Source of the DNA: Dyella humicola
Lineage (GTDB): Bacteria > Pseudomonadota > Gammaproteobacteria > Xanthomonadales > Rhodanobacteraceae
Reading direction: 5' to 3'
Assembly: GCF_026283945.1 (NCBI RefSeq)
Contig: NZ_JAPDPC010000002.1
Coordinates: 1 to 64,000, forward strand
Length of the DNA: 64,000 nt
This document shows positions 7,832-14,689 of the stretch, one piece after another (positions within the stretch are counted from its first letter, which is position 1; each line of letters opens with the position of its first letter). Made by a program: the position numbers and the translations under genes. The notes below the pieces were generated by a model. The model searched no databases. It had not been told where the DNA came from and saw only the letters and a list, made by a program, of their open reading frames with translations.

Positions 7832-7854
7832 TGTAAACGGATGAACGATTTCAG

Positions 7855-7878
7855 GTCCGCTTCCGACCCACTGCGGAC
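7855..7878 (+). repeat. Short hairpin repeat R13
   Basis: GTCCGC pairs with GCGGAC; the core is intact. It is 23 nt after the stop of the immunity-like gene. Confidence 0.9.
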
Positions 7879-7919
7879 ATACTTGGCCGGGTCTTGGGAA
7901 ATCGTCGACTAGGGGAATT

Positions 7920-8153
7920 ATGACAAGCTATCAACGGATTGCGACGCTGGTTCTTCGGCTCGCCGGAACGGCTTGGGTGGTGTTCTTCACCTTCATCTGG
8001 AGCCTCTATTTCGCAAAGATGGCCCTTGGCGTCGAGGTGCAGCGATACCCGACGCACACAATCATTGGTAACGCTGGCTATGTGGTTTTTGGAGTGTTGG
8101 TGATCGCTTTTTCGAAGCCGTTGGGGCGCCTGGTTGTCCGCGGGTTGGAGTAG
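7920..8153 (+). CDS. Small two-helix membrane protein
   Basis: 77 residues. Hydrophobic segments near residues 12-33 and 49-65 suggest two helices, with a short polar linker containing VQRYPTHTI. AGGGGAAT precedes the ATG. The next repeat R14 starts 9 nt after the stop. It is not similar enough to the 112/3572 pair to call a third copy. Function unknown. Confidence 0.65.
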   Translation: MTSYQRIATLVLRLAGTAWVVFFTFIWSLYFAKMALGVEVQRYPTHTIIGNAGYVVFGVLVIAFSKPLGRLVVRGLE

Positions 8154-8162
8154 AAACGATAG

Positions 8163-8186
8163 GTCCGCTTTCGACCCAAAACAGAC
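8163..8186 (+). repeat. Short hairpin repeat R14
   Basis: The left arm is canonical; the right arm AACAGAC has two weakened pairs. Confidence 0.8.
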
Positions 8187-8204
8187 GTGATCAGCGAGGT
8201 AAAG

Positions 8205-8477
8205 ATGGGGCATATCTACGCGCCTATACGTTCGCCTAGGCATCCGTCCCTGGACGGTCTGGTGTTGTTCGAGCTGGCCGACGCAGCTGGCCCGTCGCTT
8301 CACTTGGCCATTAGGTATTTTGCATTTCAGAACAAAGAGGTAGAGGGCGACCACATTTATCTAGATGGCCTTGAAGCCGCAAAGTCTGAACTGGAAGCGG
8401 CCTTCGACATCGAGCCGGAAGAGTGGCGATCGCTTACACCGGATGAGGCAAATGTTGTTGACGCCTCTATTGGGTAA
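8205..8477 (+). CDS. Small hypothetical protein, array cassette
   Basis: 90 residues from the ATG at 8205, which has GCGAGG upstream; the GTG at 8187 abuts repeat R14. The chain is acidic, with a strand LHLAIRYFAFQN and a helical C-terminus (AAKSELEAAFDIEPEEW). No family recognised. Only 1 nt separates its stop codon from R15, the tightest spacing in the array apart from the overlap at 8929. Confidence 0.65.
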   Translation: MGHIYAPIRSPRHPSLDGLVLFELADAAGPSLHLAIRYFAFQNKEVEGDHIYLDGLEAAKSELEAAFDIEPEEWRSLTPDEANVVDASIG

Positions 8478-8478
8478 G

Positions 8479-8502
8479 GTCTGCTTCCGACCCGTAGCAG
8501 AC
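8479..8502 (+). repeat. Short hairpin repeat R15 (compensated stem)
   Basis: Arms are GTCTGCT and AGCAGAC: both differ from consensus at paired positions, so pairing is kept. Confidence 0.9.
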
Positions 8503-8567
8503 ATCTAGATTCCGGGCAGTGACCGCCTACATGCCCTCTGCGTCGCAAGGCTAAAGGAGTAACTTGG

Positions 8568-8930
8568 ATGTCGATAGTCGAAGAATTGATGCAAACGGCT
8601 ACGTCCGATACCGACTTGCTTAGAACGCTAGATGGCCAAGGGGATGACTTCAGCGTTCCGCGCGATGTCGACTTCCTCATGCGCGCGCCGTCACAAGAAA
8701 GGGCGGAACTTGTCGCCAATTTCATCAATGACAACCAGTACGGAGTTGCGACTGCCGAAGAGTCCGGTGGGAAGCACAGCGTCAACATCGTAATTCGGAT
8801 GCCTGTCCAACAGCACCTAGCTTTATCTGTGTCCGGTTTCATGGCGTGTGTCGCGACACTGTTCGGTCTCGACTACGATGGGTGGGGATGCATTGCACAG
8901 AAGAGCGCTCAACACATAGTCGCGGAATGA
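8568..8930 (+). CDS. RraB-like (RNase E inhibitor B family) protein
   Basis: 120 residues. The pattern GDDFSVPRDVDFLM, then QERAELVANFI, a central strand SVNIVIRMPVQQHLALSVSGFM and the C-terminal LDYDGWG is typical of the RraB/DUF1260-like fold, whose Escherichia coli member binds and inhibits RNase E. Whether this copy regulates RNase E is unknown. Relatives also occur as stand-alone small proteins. GGAGTAACTT precedes the ATG. Repeat R16 overlaps its TGA stop codon by two bases. Confidence 0.75.
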   Translation: MSIVEELMQTATSDTDLLRTLDGQGDDFSVPRDVDFLMRAPSQERAELVANFINDNQYGVATAEESGGKHSVNIVIRMPVQQHLALSVSGFMACVATLFGLDYDGWGCIAQKSAQHIVAE

Positions 8931-8952
8931 CCGCTTCCGACCCATAGCAGAC
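8929..8952 (+). repeat. Short hairpin repeat R16, overlapping a stop codon
   Basis: The left arm reads GACCGCT, and its GA is the end of the TGA stop of the RraB-like gene. The right arm is AGCAGAC. Confidence 0.85.
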
Positions 8953-8998
8953 CTTAGACCCGTCCGACCAAAGCACTGAGACGTTGTGAGCGCCTTCA

Positions 8999-9358
8999 AT
9001 GGATGAGCACGAAAAGAGCAGTGGTCACATTCGGCAGGTCATGCCGGGATTCAAGACTCTAAGGGGCATCTTTAAGCCTGGATTGTGGAGCCACCTGGCA
9101 CACCTCGAAGACCTCAACGGGTTAACCGTGAAGTCGCTGAACTGGGTTCCGATGGCTGACTCCCTGCAAATAAAATTAAGCTTCCGGGGTGAAGCTATGG
9201 CCGTTTTCACCGACTGGGAGATGTGCCCTTTCTTGTGCGGCGAGGGAGACACTTCTGCCACCTTAGTGGACACTGTCGCCGATCACATGGGCAGGTGCCA
9301 AATGAAAGGGCCGGTCACCGTCATCCGAACCCGCTGGAAGTACAGTCGAAGGCGTTAG
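8999..9358 (+). CDS. Hypothetical protein, last of the first cassette run
   Basis: 119 residues, soluble, beta-rich (SLQIKLSFRGEAMAVFTDW) with a Cys-containing loop (EMCPFLCGEGDTS) and a very basic end (RTRWKYSRRR). No family recognised. An upstream GTG (8986) exists, but the ATG at 8999 is the first codon giving a sensible start; the ribosome-binding site is weak. Repeat R17 follows after 29 nt. The next gene is on the opposite strand, which breaks the unidirectional run. Confidence 0.6.
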   Translation: MDEHEKSSGHIRQVMPGFKTLRGIFKPGLWSHLAHLEDLNGLTVKSLNWVPMADSLQIKLSFRGEAMAVFTDWEMCPFLCGEGDTSATLVDTVADHMGRCQMKGPVTVIRTRWKYSRRR

Positions 9359-9387
9359 TAGGACCGCGCGTCGCGCGAATTTGAAAG

Positions 9388-9411
9388 GTCGGCTATCGAC
9401 CCGGAGCCGAC
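9388..9411 (+). repeat. Short hairpin repeat R17 (compensated stem)
   Basis: Arms GTCGGCT and AGCCGAC carry a paired C-to-G and G-to-C change, so the stem is fully preserved. Confidence 0.9.
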
Positions 9412-9487
9412 AGTTCCGCTAAATAAAACAGTCTGGAAATTGGGGGGGCAGTGGCGATGCGCCGCGTCGTATCGGCGCCAGCGCCAC

Positions 9488-10183
9488 CTAACTGCGGGAA
9501 TACTCTTCGAAGACTCCAGTGTCGGCGGGCTCGATGCAGGCGCGGCCACGCACCAGTTGTACCTCGTCGTTTACCGCGATCCAGCCCGGATCGATCACGA
9601 AACAGTTGAGCGCCAACTTGCCCTCGAAGCGGCGATAGATATCACGGGTGATCTCTTTGTCTTGCATCAGCGTGTCGGGGTCGTACGACGTCATGATGCA
9701 GCGGAGGCGCAGATCTTGGACACCAATGAGCACCTTGCCTATCCGCAGGCAGCAGCCGGGCCAGATACGTTCGGTCAACCCTTCAACGCCCGCAATTACG
9801 ATGTTAGGCCGCAAGCGTCGACGGTCATGACCGAAGGCAGCGATCGACCCGTCGGTCGCCACCAATAGCGGCAGGACGTCGAAGCGTTCTACACCCAGGT
9901 AGCGGACCAACCTCGCGCCAGGTCCAGCGATGTCCGCAACATCGGCAGCGACCTCCGGAGAGTCCCATCGCCTGCCGTCGACCAGAGGTTCCCCATCCGG
10001 ACCGAGCACACCCTTATGGCCAAGAAAACGCGAATGAGTCCGCGAGGTGATTACACGTCCAGCCGCGTTTTCAACGTGCACGATTCGGTCGCCCACGATG
10101 CCCAGCTGTCCCATGCGGACACGCTGCAATCGCTCTCCGGCCATCGTCTTGACAGGATATCGCCAGATCTCGTCAACCCGCAT
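9488..10183 (-). CDS. MOSC-domain protein (MOSC_N plus MOSC)
   Basis: About 231 residues. The N-terminal VDEIWRYPVKTMAGE is the hallmark of the MOSC N-terminal beta-barrel. The C-terminal half carries RPNIVIAGVEGLTE and RCIMTSYDPDT, the RC..(T)..DP.T motif of MOSC domains, which handle sulfur from cysteine in molybdenum-cofactor sulfurases and in YcbX/mARC-like N-hydroxylamine reductases. The start is the ATG at 10183; a GTG lies 9 nt upstream. It is on the strand opposite to the array, between R17 and R18, and may be a chromosomal gene about which the array is interrupted. Confidence 0.88.
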   Translation of the reverse strand: MRVDEIWRYPVKTMAGERLQRVRMGQLGIVGDRIVHVENAAGRVITSRTHSRFLGHKGVLGPDGEPLVDGRRWDSPEVAADVADIAGPGARLVRYLGVERFDVLPLLVATDGSIAAFGHDRRRLRPNIVIAGVEGLTERIWPGCCLRIGKVLIGVQDLRLRCIMTSYDPDTLMQDKEITRDIYRRFEGKLALNCFVIDPGWIAVNDEVQLVRGRACIEPADTGVFEEYSRS

Positions 10184-10328
10184 GGTAATCACCGTCGCCC
10201 TTAGCCACCTTAAGGCGCTTACCTACTGAACATACGGACCCTGTAGTCCGGTTATACACCCATGATCGCCCTCCAGAAGTCCAGGCGTATGGGTCGGGAG
10301 GGATTTGCAGCCACACCGAGCTCAATAA

Positions 10329-10585
10329 CGGGGTCAGGTTCACTTATGGCGAGATGGGCGGCTGGCAGGGTGGATGCCGGCGAAGCGTTGGGTCTTGGCC
10401 TCGACCTTGGCTCTGAAAGTGTCATGCCCGAGTGCGCGCTGTCGTTGAAGGTGGGCGCGAATGTCTAGCAATTCGCTATCCGAGACGGCTTCCCGGAAGA
10501 GCCCTTGGTGGGCGAGGCAGACGCCTAGAAACGTCAGGTCACACTGGATTGTCTCGATGGGCAAAAAGACCAGAAAGATCGACAT
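10329..10585 (-). pseudogene. C-terminal remnant of a REP-associated (RAYT/IS200-like) transposase
   Basis: The minus-strand frame 10585-10340 encodes HQGLFREAVSDSELLDI, then RAHLQRQRALGHDTFRAKVE and a basic tail, which matches my memory of the C-terminus of RAYT tyrosine transposases in this bacterial group. The catalytic HUH half is absent. A GGGGTCAGGTTCACTT sequence (10330-10345), often seen beside such transposases, lies at its 3' end. RAYTs mobilise hairpin repeats, which makes a relic inside this hairpin array notable. Confidence 0.6.
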
Positions 10586-10614
10586 TCAGGACGGAATCTA
10601 AAGGCGTGGCTTAG

Positions 10615-10638
10615 GTCCGCTTCCGACCTAAAGCGGAC
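10615..10638 (+). repeat. Short hairpin repeat R18
   Basis: Canonical arms; the core is CCGACCT. It lies just upstream of the RAYT remnant's 5' end. Confidence 0.88.
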
Positions 10639-11402
10639 CTCACCGACGCGGGTAGATGGCAGCATCGAAGTCAAGCGCGGCGCAGCTAAAGGGGACGGAG
10701 CAACTAAGCCCGTCTCTTCAGCGCGTCTTGTCACCCACGCGTCGCACCTGTGCCACAGCCGTGTGACCAATGGAGTTATCAGCCAAAGCGCCAAATCATG
10801 CGCCTCGGGCGCAAGATGTCACGTTTATTGCGTGTCGCAATAGAAACTCGCCGCAATTTCTGGACGGTCTGCGAATCGTCGTGATAGCGTTTGGCGCAAG
10901 GGGGAACACAATGAAACGTAACAGTGCGGCCGCTTTCGCGGCAGCGCGCACGGACGCGCCCGCTGGTTATCACGCTCAATCTCCAGGCCAGTCACCCATC
11001 GCGGTCATTTCGGTCGACGCGCACGTATGCGCGCGTATCCAGCAGGGTCGTCCCTGACGCGTTGAGGCGGGGCCACCAAGCGCACAACCCCTCCCAAGAC
11101 CTGCACGCCCGGCCTTTCGCTGCGTCGCGAGAGTCCATTGAGCATTCACGCGGCGCAGCCATTGGATCGATGCCAGGTGAAACGCCAACATTGTTCGACA
11201 ACCCAGGCTGCGGGCTGGGGTAGGTCCGGAATAGCCAAGCTGTTTCGGGCAAAGATCACCAGCCTGTATGCGAGAGAAGTTTTCGGCTTTCGGTTATTGC
11301 CGATTCGCGCGAAAGAAGAGGAGCGAAAGCTCAAAGGAAGGGGCAAGACAGTCTGGTGAAGACTTGTGTTGTCCGATGTCACTAACTTGGAAGAGGTAGG
11401 TC
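10639..11402. other. Gene-poor spacer inside the array
   Basis: No convincing gene. A 48-codon frame at 10911-11057 (MKRNSAAAFAAARTD) has a good AAGGGGGA ribosome-binding site, but the product looks like a truncated or random peptide. The stretch just before 11403 carries the leader of the outer-membrane protein gene. Confidence 0.4.
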
Positions 11403-11999
11403 ATGCGTAAACTGCTGTTCAATGTGTCGATGGCTGCCGCAATGATTGCGGCCCCCATCGCCAGTCACGCCGAAGTGCCAAGCGGAAACGGCGATCTCTT
11501 TGTCAGTGGCAGCGTCGGTCAATCGCATACCGACGTTGCTGGCCTGACCAACAAAAACGATACCGCGTACGGCTTGAACTTTGGCTATCGATACAATGAC
11601 ACTTGGGGTCTTGAAACGGGCTACGTCGATCTGGGCAAGCCCGAAGCCAACGGCAATATCGATGGCTACGACTACAAAGCGAAGCTGCACGTTTCAGGCT
11701 GGACCGTCGGCGGCAACGGTAAGTTCAACTTTGCGCAGCACTGGTTTGTAAGCGGACGTCTAGGCATCTTCTTCTCCAGCACCAAGCTGACGGAGAGTTT
11801 GGCTGGGTCGGGATCGGACCAGATCAAAACCAACGATGTGAATTGGTATGCCGGTGTGGGCGCGGGCTACAACTTCAATCGCCACCTGAGCCTTAGCATC
11901 AACTACGACCGCTACACCGCCAAGGCCAAGACCATTCTCACAAATACCAACAGCCCGCACATGCTGTCGGGAACGCTCGAGTACCGATTTGGCGTCTGA
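11403..11999 (+). CDS. Outer-membrane beta-barrel protein (OmpA/OmpW-like fold)
   Basis: 198 residues with a signal peptide of about 23 residues ending in SHA. The mature chain is a series of amphipathic strands (LFVSGSVGQSHTDV, YGLNFGYRYNDTWGLETGYVDLG, WFVSGRLGIFF, WYAGVGAGYNF, LSLSINYDRY) ending in GTLEYRFGV with the C-terminal aromatic pattern recognised by the BAM machinery. It fits the eight-strand outer-membrane barrel superfamily. Ligand or role cannot be told. GAGGTAGG precedes the ATG. A GC-rich hairpin follows at 12031. Confidence 0.85.
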   Translation: MRKLLFNVSMAAAMIAAPIASHAEVPSGNGDLFVSGSVGQSHTDVAGLTNKNDTAYGLNFGYRYNDTWGLETGYVDLGKPEANGNIDGYDYKAKLHVSGWTVGGNGKFNFAQHWFVSGRLGIFFSSTKLTESLAGSGSDQIKTNDVNWYAGVGAGYNFNRHLSLSINYDRYTAKAKTILTNTNSPHMLSGTLEYRFGV

Positions 12000-12030
12000 C
12001 GGGCGCAACGCCCACTAGTGTTGAAATGAC

Positions 12031-12058
12031 GTGCGGGCCGTTTGAGTGCGGCCCGCAC
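12031..12058 (+). terminator. Hairpin after the outer-membrane barrel gene
   Basis: A 9-bp GC stem (GTGCGGGCC with GGCCCGCAC) lies 31 nt after the stop. There is no T-run, so termination is only likely, not certain. Confidence 0.5.
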
Positions 12059-12105
12059 TCATCCTCAGGGCTGCCTATCATTGCTGACTGCATGCGTTTC
12101 GCGAT

Positions 12106-12129
12106 GTCCGCTTCCGACCCTGAGCAGAC
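12106..12129 (+). repeat. Short hairpin repeat R19
   Basis: Right arm GAGCAGAC; core intact. It resumes the gene-repeat alternation after the barrel gene. Confidence 0.88.
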
Positions 12130-12159
12130 ATTTTCAGAAATCGAGTTTTGAGAGGCTCT

Positions 12160-12528
12160 ATGGACCTGGTGCAGTCAATTTCAGAGAGCGAACTCTCATT
12201 TATTGCTGGGCTCGACTACGGTAAGGACCAGGATCGGCACCAGACGGCCCTGCGCCTTGTCATTGACCAGCAGGGTGGCAAGTTCAATGAGGGGCAGTAT
12301 TGGTTTCCCTATGAAGTGGTGGAGTTGGGGGCTCACGACCTGCAAACAGGCCACGAAAGGGAATTCGCTATCTGCACCATCCTTGTAATTCGATCAGTCG
12401 CCGCTGGCTTTGACAAGGCGACCGATCTCGCCGAGAAGAGGGCGGCCATGGAGTCGCAGTACCGATTGCTACCGGTAGCGCTCCAGGTGGCCGTTGATGC
12501 CGAATATGCTGCTGCGGGCGAAAGTTAG
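12160..12528 (+). CDS. Hypothetical protein, array cassette
   Basis: 122 residues from the ATG at 12160 with GAGAGG upstream (a TTG four codons earlier is possible). Soluble and acidic, with a strand-helix organisation (LSFIAGLDYG, TALRLVIDQQGG, YWFPYEVVELGAHDL). No family recognised. The product resembles small immunity-type proteins in size and charge only. R20 starts 3 nt after the stop. Confidence 0.65.
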   Translation: MDLVQSISESELSFIAGLDYGKDQDRHQTALRLVIDQQGGKFNEGQYWFPYEVVELGAHDLQTGHEREFAICTILVIRSVAAGFDKATDLAEKRAAMESQYRLLPVALQVAVDAEYAAAGES

Positions 12529-12531
12529 GAT

Positions 12532-12555
12532 GTCTGCTCTCGACCCGAAGCGGAC
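12532..12555 (+). repeat. Short hairpin repeat R20
   Basis: GTCTGCT pairs with AGCGGAC through one G-T pair; core CTCGACCCGA. Confidence 0.9.
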
Positions 12556-12577
12556 CTACAAGACGAGGAATGACTCA

Positions 12578-13042
12578 ATGAGGACAAGCCAGGTGCGTTT
12601 GGTTCTCGCCTTTTTCTTGGCGCCGGTGATTCCTTGCCTCATTGCAGCCGCGGTCGTTCAGCACTCCAGTTGGCAAAGCAGCTTGAGGACGGCTGAACTA
12701 ATGATCATGGTCGCATGGGTGTTCAGCGCGGTGCTTGCGCTTCCCATCTACCTTGCTCTTCAGAAAAGCCGGTACGTGAGCCTGGGCCAATCATTGGTCG
12801 CCGGGTTCGCCATCGGATTTTTGCCGCCCGTCACTCTATTCTTGCTTTCGCCCAATCATCCAGGCGACTACTCCGCTGATTCTGGTGGGATTGTCATGAT
12901 CGATGGTCGCCTTACGACCCATGGCTGGTTCGGTACGATGGCCGGGTTTCTGGAGGTTGGGGTATTGGGGATCTTCATCGGAGCGGTGTTCTGGATGATT
13001 ACATTCTGGGATATCCGGCGCTTTCGCCGTCCTTTCTCGTAA
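12578..13042 (+). CDS. Four-helix membrane protein, array cassette
   Basis: 154 residues from the ATG at 12578 (GACGAGGAATGACTC upstream); the frame is open further upstream but would cross R20. Four hydrophobic segments at about residues 8-26, 42-62, 72-92 and 120-140 are visible, with a polar loop containing PNHPGDYSADSGG between the third and fourth. It is similar in build to the other membrane proteins of the array. Function unknown. Confidence 0.65.
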   Translation: MRTSQVRLVLAFFLAPVIPCLIAAAVVQHSSWQSSLRTAELMIMVAWVFSAVLALPIYLALQKSRYVSLGQSLVAGFAIGFLPPVTLFLLSPNHPGDYSADSGGIVMIDGRLTTHGWFGTMAGFLEVGVLGIFIGAVFWMITFWDIRRFRRPFS

Positions 13043-13050
13043 ATCGTGAT

Positions 13051-13074
13051 GTCTGCTTCCGACCCATAGCGGAC
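13051..13074 (+). repeat. Short hairpin repeat R21
   Basis: GTCTGCT pairs with AGCGGAC through one G-T pair. It is 8 nt after the stop codon. Confidence 0.9.
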
Positions 13075-13117
13075 GCTGGCGAAGGACGGTACGCTGGGTC
13101 TCTAGGCAAGGTCTTGG

Positions 13118-13522
13118 ATGACTATGAACTGGAAGATGATTTCCATTTATGTCGCCGCAGCGCTCCTCTTGGCGGGTGCCATCCACTTCAATGAGCGAAC
13201 GGCCGAGCGAAGGCACGCTGAGGTCCTTAATAAGGCGGCGCTAGCGCTTCGCGTAAAGAGCGTCGTTCCAATGCATAACCCGCCAATCGAGCGGGACATA
13301 GTTGCGTTGGCCGAAAGGGACTCTTCAAGGTTCTGTCACCCGCAGGATGGTTCCGCGGACGGATGCCGACTAGATGCGATTCTTATGGATGACCAGTGGA
13401 CTGTTTTCGCGCGGCCCTATGTCGGGAATCCAGAGACTGGATGCTGCGCGGTCGATAGCGCACATCTATTCATATACACGCGGTCAGGCACGTTTCTACG
13501 CGAAGAAAGGGGCGGCCCTTGA
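13118..13522 (+). CDS. Membrane-anchored hypothetical protein, array cassette
   Basis: 134 residues. One N-terminal hydrophobic helix (ISIYVAAALLLAGAIHF, about residues 8-24) probably serves as a signal anchor. The remaining domain would be outside the membrane and has four cysteines (SRFCHPQDGSADGC and ETGCCAVD) that could form disulfides. It ends in a strand FIYTRSGTFLREE. No family recognised. The start is at the first of two close ATGs. Confidence 0.6.
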   Translation: MTMNWKMISIYVAAALLLAGAIHFNERTAERRHAEVLNKAALALRVKSVVPMHNPPIERDIVALAERDSSRFCHPQDGSADGCRLDAILMDDQWTVFARPYVGNPETGCCAVDSAHLFIYTRSGTFLREERGGP

Positions 13523-13568
13523 ACGGCGTTGTAGCCCATTGATTGGCGCGGTTCCGTAGTGTTTTTAG

Positions 13569-13588
13569 GTCCGCAACCCATAGCGGGC
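13569..13588 (+). repeat. Shortened hairpin repeat R22
   Basis: A 20-nt version: GTCCGC, then AACCCAT, then AGCGGGC. Its right half resembles that of the long elements (CCGCAACCCATAGCGG). It marks the end of the array. Confidence 0.7.
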
Positions 13589-13631
13589 CTCGACCATGGA
13601 GGAGATATGTTCCGCAGGTTAGCGGTGATCG

Positions 13632-14039
13632 CTACGCCTTGCGCCTCACATGGCGGTACTTGCGCTCAATGAACAGAATGAGGCCGCCGATGATGAGGAT
13701 GGCCGCCATGATGAAATGGCGATACCACATGAACCAAATAGGCAACGCGACAAAGGCCAGGATGGCTGCCGCCCATTTGGCCGTAATGGCCAGGGCTTTG
13801 GCGGTCCAGCGATAGGCGCGAATGATGCCTTGCTGAAGCGTGTAGGCCCATGTGAAGCGCTGGGCGAGCCATGCCAAAACGTGTACGGGGATCATGGCGA
13901 TGGCTTTGATGACTTCGGCTAAACCCGCGATGAAGGCGGCGCAAAGCGTGCCGATGGCTTCGAGGATGCCACCCAAAAGGGCGAGCACAAGACCAGCGAT
14001 GAAAAGGAAGGCCAAAAGGTTAAGGAGAAACATGAACAT
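13632..14039 (-). CDS. Multi-helix membrane protein
   Basis: 135 residues, strongly hydrophobic and alanine-rich: segments at about 2-25, 30-52, 75-100 and 103-123, ending in a basic tail (ERKYRHVRRKA). No recognised domain. It is encoded opposite to the array with AAGGAGAAAC before the start codon (a second in-frame ATG lies two codons downstream). Its higher GC fits the host chromosome better than the array genes. Confidence 0.7.
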   Translation of the reverse strand: MFMFLLNLLAFLFIAGLVLALLGGILEAIGTLCAAFIAGLAEVIKAIAMIPVHVLAWLAQRFTWAYTLQQGIIRAYRWTAKALAITAKWAAAILAFVALPIWFMWYRHFIMAAILIIGGLILFIERKYRHVRRKA

Positions 14040-14495
14040 GGGTCGTGGTCTACTAGATGCTTAGCCGTTTAGAGCGGCTGTAGGTCATCGCGGCCTGGAT
14101 GCCGATTTCAAGAGCGGCTGTGAAAGCGTCACTATCGGGGAGCCGGCGGGAAATGGGATTAGCGGCGCATCGGCATGACATAGACGGCCACCAGGCCACT
14201 GTGGGGGTATGGTAGAAATACGAGGTTTCGGGCCCCTTTTGACCTGTCTGACGTTCCCGAAGCGGACGTACTTAACGCCTCGACGAAACATGGGCTCACA
14301 CGAGGCAAGGGGCTCCCGGGCATGGATGAGATGGGTTGATTAGACCGCCCTTGCGTCGCGCGGGTTGAGATAGACAATGGACGGGTTACCGGCGAGCTGC
14401 CCGTACGCCAGCTCCGACGTTACGTCCAACTCTTGATTGTCCAAAAGAGCTGTTTCAGCCTAAATAGCGCAATCTAGGATCGCCACGTTGAAGCC
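14040..14495. other. Spacer with a decayed repeat
   Basis: No gene is visible. A right-half fragment of the array repeat (CCGAAGCGGACGT) lies at 14257-14269, and a short direct repeat (AGAGCGGCTGT) occurs near 14072 and 14111. Confidence 0.4.
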
Positions 14496-14624
14496 ATGAA
14501 AACCGTATCGGCGTTCCAAGCGAACAAAGGCGTCGGTCTGATGATCGACACCGCGTTCGCAGAGGCAGTGCTGATGGAAGAGCGCTGGCGCGGTCTCGTT
14601 ACGGTCATTCCCATTGGGGAATAA
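14496..14624 (+). pseudogene. Degenerate Phd/YefM-type antitoxin remnant
   Basis: 42 codons beginning MKTVSAFQANKGVGLMIDTA, close to the MKTVSAFEAKNRLGQLLD start of Phd/YefM antitoxins, and ending in VTVIPIGE in place of the usual ARLVP region. The middle is scrambled and the frame is half the normal length. No toxin gene follows. Probably a relic of a type II toxin-antitoxin module. Confidence 0.4.
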
Positions 14625-14689
14625 GAGCGCCTTTCCCAAGGCACATGACGCTGGGATTGGTACTGCCAATGTCGGAGAGGTGATGAATT

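Noticed and set aside
1-13600. Classical integron attC sites
   Set aside because: I see no R'/R'' core motifs (RYYYAAC and GTTRRRY) in the expected geometry and no intI gene in the window; the similarity is in layout only.
1-13600. CRISPR array
   Set aside because: Repeats are separated by whole genes, spacing is irregular (300-1,600 bp) and no cas genes are present.
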